A stretch of DNA of 64,000 bases, from positions 2,790,001-2,854,000 of the forward strand of contig QYRS01000001.1 of assembly GCA_006503535.1 (NCBI GenBank), written 5' to 3'. Position numbers and translations under genes: made by a program. The notes under the pieces are model-generated. The model saw only the letters and a list, made by a program, of their open reading frames with translations. It was not told the origin of the DNA and did not search any database. Source of the stretch: Arthrinium phaeospermum. Taxonomy: Eukaryota > Ascomycota > Sordariomycetes > Amphisphaeriales > Apiosporaceae. Positions 60,170 to 64,000 of this stretch are shown piece by piece; the first letter of the stretch is position 1; each line of letters begins with the position of its first letter.

Positions 60170-62132
60170 GGATGTAGAAAAGGGCAATGTAGCAGGCGCC
60201 GCTAGACCATTGGAGACGGAAGAAAGACTTGTTGTTTCTCGAGGGGGCAGTGGCACGATGAGTAGTTCATGCTGCGGTCATTCGACTCTTAAATAAGGGC
60301 AGAGGCCCCACGATTATATACTCCACTCCAGCACCATGGTGAATACAGATGAGCTCCTTCACGCAGGTGCTTTGTCACTCAGTACATGCCCTGACTTCCT
60401 GACCACCCCCCTGCCTGCTATGCCTCAACCTCCTCGACACCACCACCCCCGCATTCAACACAGACCGGACGTTGCCCTAGCAAACTTTTATTCAAGTAGG
60501 CAGGAGATGGCGGCCGATGTGTTCACTTCCAAAGCTGACAGGCACTGGAACGCCGTCGGTGGAAGCGAACGCCACGGACATGTCGTCTTGCCCTACAGGG
60601 CTACGCATCCTTGGAGCCAAGGAGCCCATATATCGAGTACCCTGTTGGTCATTGCTAGACTCTTGTTTAGGGCGACCCTTTCCCCCATAGAACCCTTCGC
60701 ATGCCTTTAATTTGCTCCCTAACGAGAGCCTGTTCGGCACCCTCTGAGGGCTTGTTCTGGGAAGGCTCCCTACCAAGGAATCAGGCTATCAATCAGTACT
60801 TTTGCTTGATCCCGGAAAGGGGTTCGGCTCCGGCCAGGGACTCGGCGTGGGGGCTGCGGCCAGGTCACACCGGTGAACTCATCGATTGTGTAATCAATAT
60901 GACAAGTATATACGCGCCGCAGTTGGTCATGGCTGGTCATGTCCCTTGACTATAGAGCCTGCCGCCGCGTACCGGATACCATACGGGATGACACCAGCCA
61001 ACAAGGAGCGTAACATGGCAGAGAGCAGGGTACCGAGTAAGGGATGGCAAAGCATGGCGCCCGCCTCTGGTCAAGATTATTGGCTTATCTGCAGCGGCAT
61101 GCCCGTTATGTTTGCTACCTTCCGATGTCGACCAAGGCAATAGCTCTATTGGTCGCCCATCGCCCATCGTAGGGCTGTAAGATGGGAGAATGGCGTATAA
61201 CATCATGTGCCTCTCGCATGAGCTTGCCTCTGGAGCGGCGGCTGCTGTGTGAGATGCTTGGCAGGCTGCGCCTAAACTTGGACCGCCGCGGTTTATCAGC
61301 AACCGAAAGCGAATATATCCATGCCTTCCACCCGATCAGGAAATGAACAGCCGAGCTCCTTACGTGACGTGACGGCAATAGCATGTTCCGGCCGTATATG
61401 TTCCGGCCGTAGACTCGTAGTTATGACACGCCCCATAACAACAAGAAGAGAGAAAAGAAAAGAGGTTGTGCGGCAATCTTGGCCACAACCTTAGCCGGCT
61501 GAAAAGGGCAGTAGGCTATGCTTAGACGTGCCTTGCGGGGAAACAAACTCAAATTTCTATTGGGCGAGCATCGGGGCTGTGCAAAGAATCATCGATGGGT
61601 ATATGCAAAGATGCAGAGCCAGCAGCTCTCGGATCCTTCTTGTCCACTCCAACACATCTTCGAAGCGTCAGATTCTCGGCCTCCCAGAGCTCCAAGAGAC
61701 GCTCACGAGATGCTCACTGTCTTCTTTCATACCGGACGCGGATTCATGTAGTCCATTCAATCGAGGGCCATTGCCCATTGCATATCCTGGTTTACAAACA
61801 CGACAAGACACGCACACATCCTATACATCATGGGTCGATTCAGAGTCACGTTCAAAGTAGGGGACGAGGACGACTAGAGCTGGTAGGGAAATCTTCATTT
61901 TCCAGGCGACGCGGATCGGCAGGGCTAGAGATCTCGCGAGGAGAAGCGTTCAACCAAGTTGCCGGACGACTGCCAAATCCTGTGTATATCCCGAAGCCAA
62001 ATGGAACCATCTCATTAAATCATACTCTCCAAGACCATCCCCGACGACAGTATAGGAACGCAGGTCAGAGTTTCATCGAGACATAAGATTGGGGTATTGA
62101 CATGACGCTCTCAGATAAACAAGCCAGGGAGT
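60170..62132. other. Intergenic between NOS-like gene and calmodulin
   Basis: About 2 kb holding the NOS-like promoter and the calmodulin 3' end. No gene supported; an open frame at 60,336-60,710 (124 codons, plus strand) has an ATG but no family likeness. Confidence 0.5.
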
Positions 62133-63202
<1,070 letters not shown>

Positions 63203-64000
63203 TGTGAAAGGTGTTTGCAGAGTGCGATAGTCGGTGGTGGAAGGTTGTTTGAACGAAGGTCGCTGGTGGGAAGTGGCAGACTTGATGGTAGTTGCTAGAA
63301 GATAAACTGGGGTCCGTTCGGATCTTTTTCGTAGTTGTAGCGTAGGTGGTGTTCCAAGGGGGGAGGGTCTTGGCTTTACTCCTGCTTCTGTGACCAGCAA
63401 ACCCGCCTTTTCAGTCACTGATTAGGGGGAGGATCAAATGAATACAAATTGCTTTGTAGAAAGGGGAGAAAGCTTGCCAGCCTGCACAATCAGGGTCAGT
63501 TTCCAGCCCACTTTCACTAATGTTGAGCTGTGTGGGGAGGGGGAGAGAGGGGCGGGGGTCGAAGGAATTGGGCTGGCTTCCCTCTTTCTTCTCCCTCCCT
63601 CCAAGCCTCTCCAATGACTTGATCATCCATGGTGGCAGCGGCAGCGGCAGCAGCAGCGGCAGCAGTACCTAGCAGCAAGCAGCAGCATGGAATCATGTCG
63701 CTCTCTGTTTCGGGCCAGCCTGATTTGCCTCACATTGGCCCTAGGAGGGAGGCCTGGGGGAGGGAGTACTTGGGTACGTGTGGCCGGTTCGTTCCAGTGC
63801 TACTGGATGGAGGTCGCACCTCGATCAAATCAGTCAATCAATCAATCCGTCAATGGCTGCCTGCCTGCCTGCCTCTGCCGGGCTGGGCTCAAACAAATCA
63901 CAGTCAACCACAACACACACACACACACACGCATATCGAGTACTAGTTGCCTCATTTGTTGCCTTCTGCCCCGCCAACAGACCTACGTATTCCTGCGGTA
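63203..64000. other. Calmodulin upstream region
   Basis: The likely promoter and leader of calmodulin, with purine/pyrimidine-biased tracts, GCA/CAG-type triplet repeats at about 63,633-63,687 and a short CA run at about 63,913-63,930. No gene seen to the window end. Confidence 0.5.

Overview
The window comes from a filamentous ascomycete, most likely a Sordariomycete. The genes are broken by short introns (46-113 nt, one of 337 nt) with GTRAGT-type donors, CTRAC/CTAAY branch points and YAG acceptors. The recognisable gene set is typical of moulds: a VIB-1/XprG-type NDT80-fold regulator, a HAM-2/PRO22 STRIPAK subunit, DUF2011 and DUF6594 proteins, GH47 mannosidase and calmodulin. There are long gene-poor stretches. 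No rRNA, tRNA, CRISPR array or intact autonomous transposon was seen.

Layout, left to right. 1-6 kb: no supported gene, but a 257-bp MITE-like element with about 32-bp terminal inverted repeats. 6.1-8.3 kb (+): seven-transmembrane protein with an apparent frameshift in its tail. 11.1-11.9 kb (-): dolichyldiphosphatase. 13.2-15.4 kb (+): RWD-RBR E3 ubiquitin ligase. 15.4-26.4 kb: about 11 kb with no supported gene. 26.4-28.5 kb (+): vib-1/xprG-like regulator. 30.8-31.8 kb (+): DUF2011 protein, convergent with an AIF/AMID-like flavoprotein (32.2-33.3 kb, -). 35.6-36.4 kb (+): GPI-anchored PEBP-like protein. 37.4-38.1 kb (-): small zinc-ribbon protein, divergent from a DUF6594 membrane protein (38.4-39.4 kb, +). 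41.1-42.9 kb (+): NAD-dependent formate dehydrogenase, convergent with ham-2 (43.4-47.0 kb, -). 47.1-47.6 kb: TA-flanked inverted-repeat element with a decayed reading frame. 48.3-49.7 kb (-): CDF metal transporter, probably Mn. 51.7-53.6 kb (+): secreted S33 peptidase, convergent with a GH47 mannosidase (53.9-55.8 kb, -). 56.7-60.2 kb (-): nitric oxide synthase-like protein. 62.1-63.2 kb (-): calmodulin.

The standout is the right end. A four-exon gene encodes about 1,081 residues with a NOS oxygenase domain (zinc Cys-x4-Cys, heme-ligand Cys, substrate Glu, pterin Trp), a divergent flavodoxin-like FMN domain and an FAD/NADPH reductase domain. It lies about 2 kb downstream of the calmodulin gene on the same strand. 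Animal NOS is calmodulin-activated, so the tandem arrangement is worth testing, although the inter-domain linker has no obvious calmodulin helix. The other genes look like ordinary housekeeping or developmental neighbours. Vib-1 and ham-2 both act in hyphal fusion or incompatibility in Neurospora but lie 15 kb apart with unrelated genes between them, so I do not infer a cluster.
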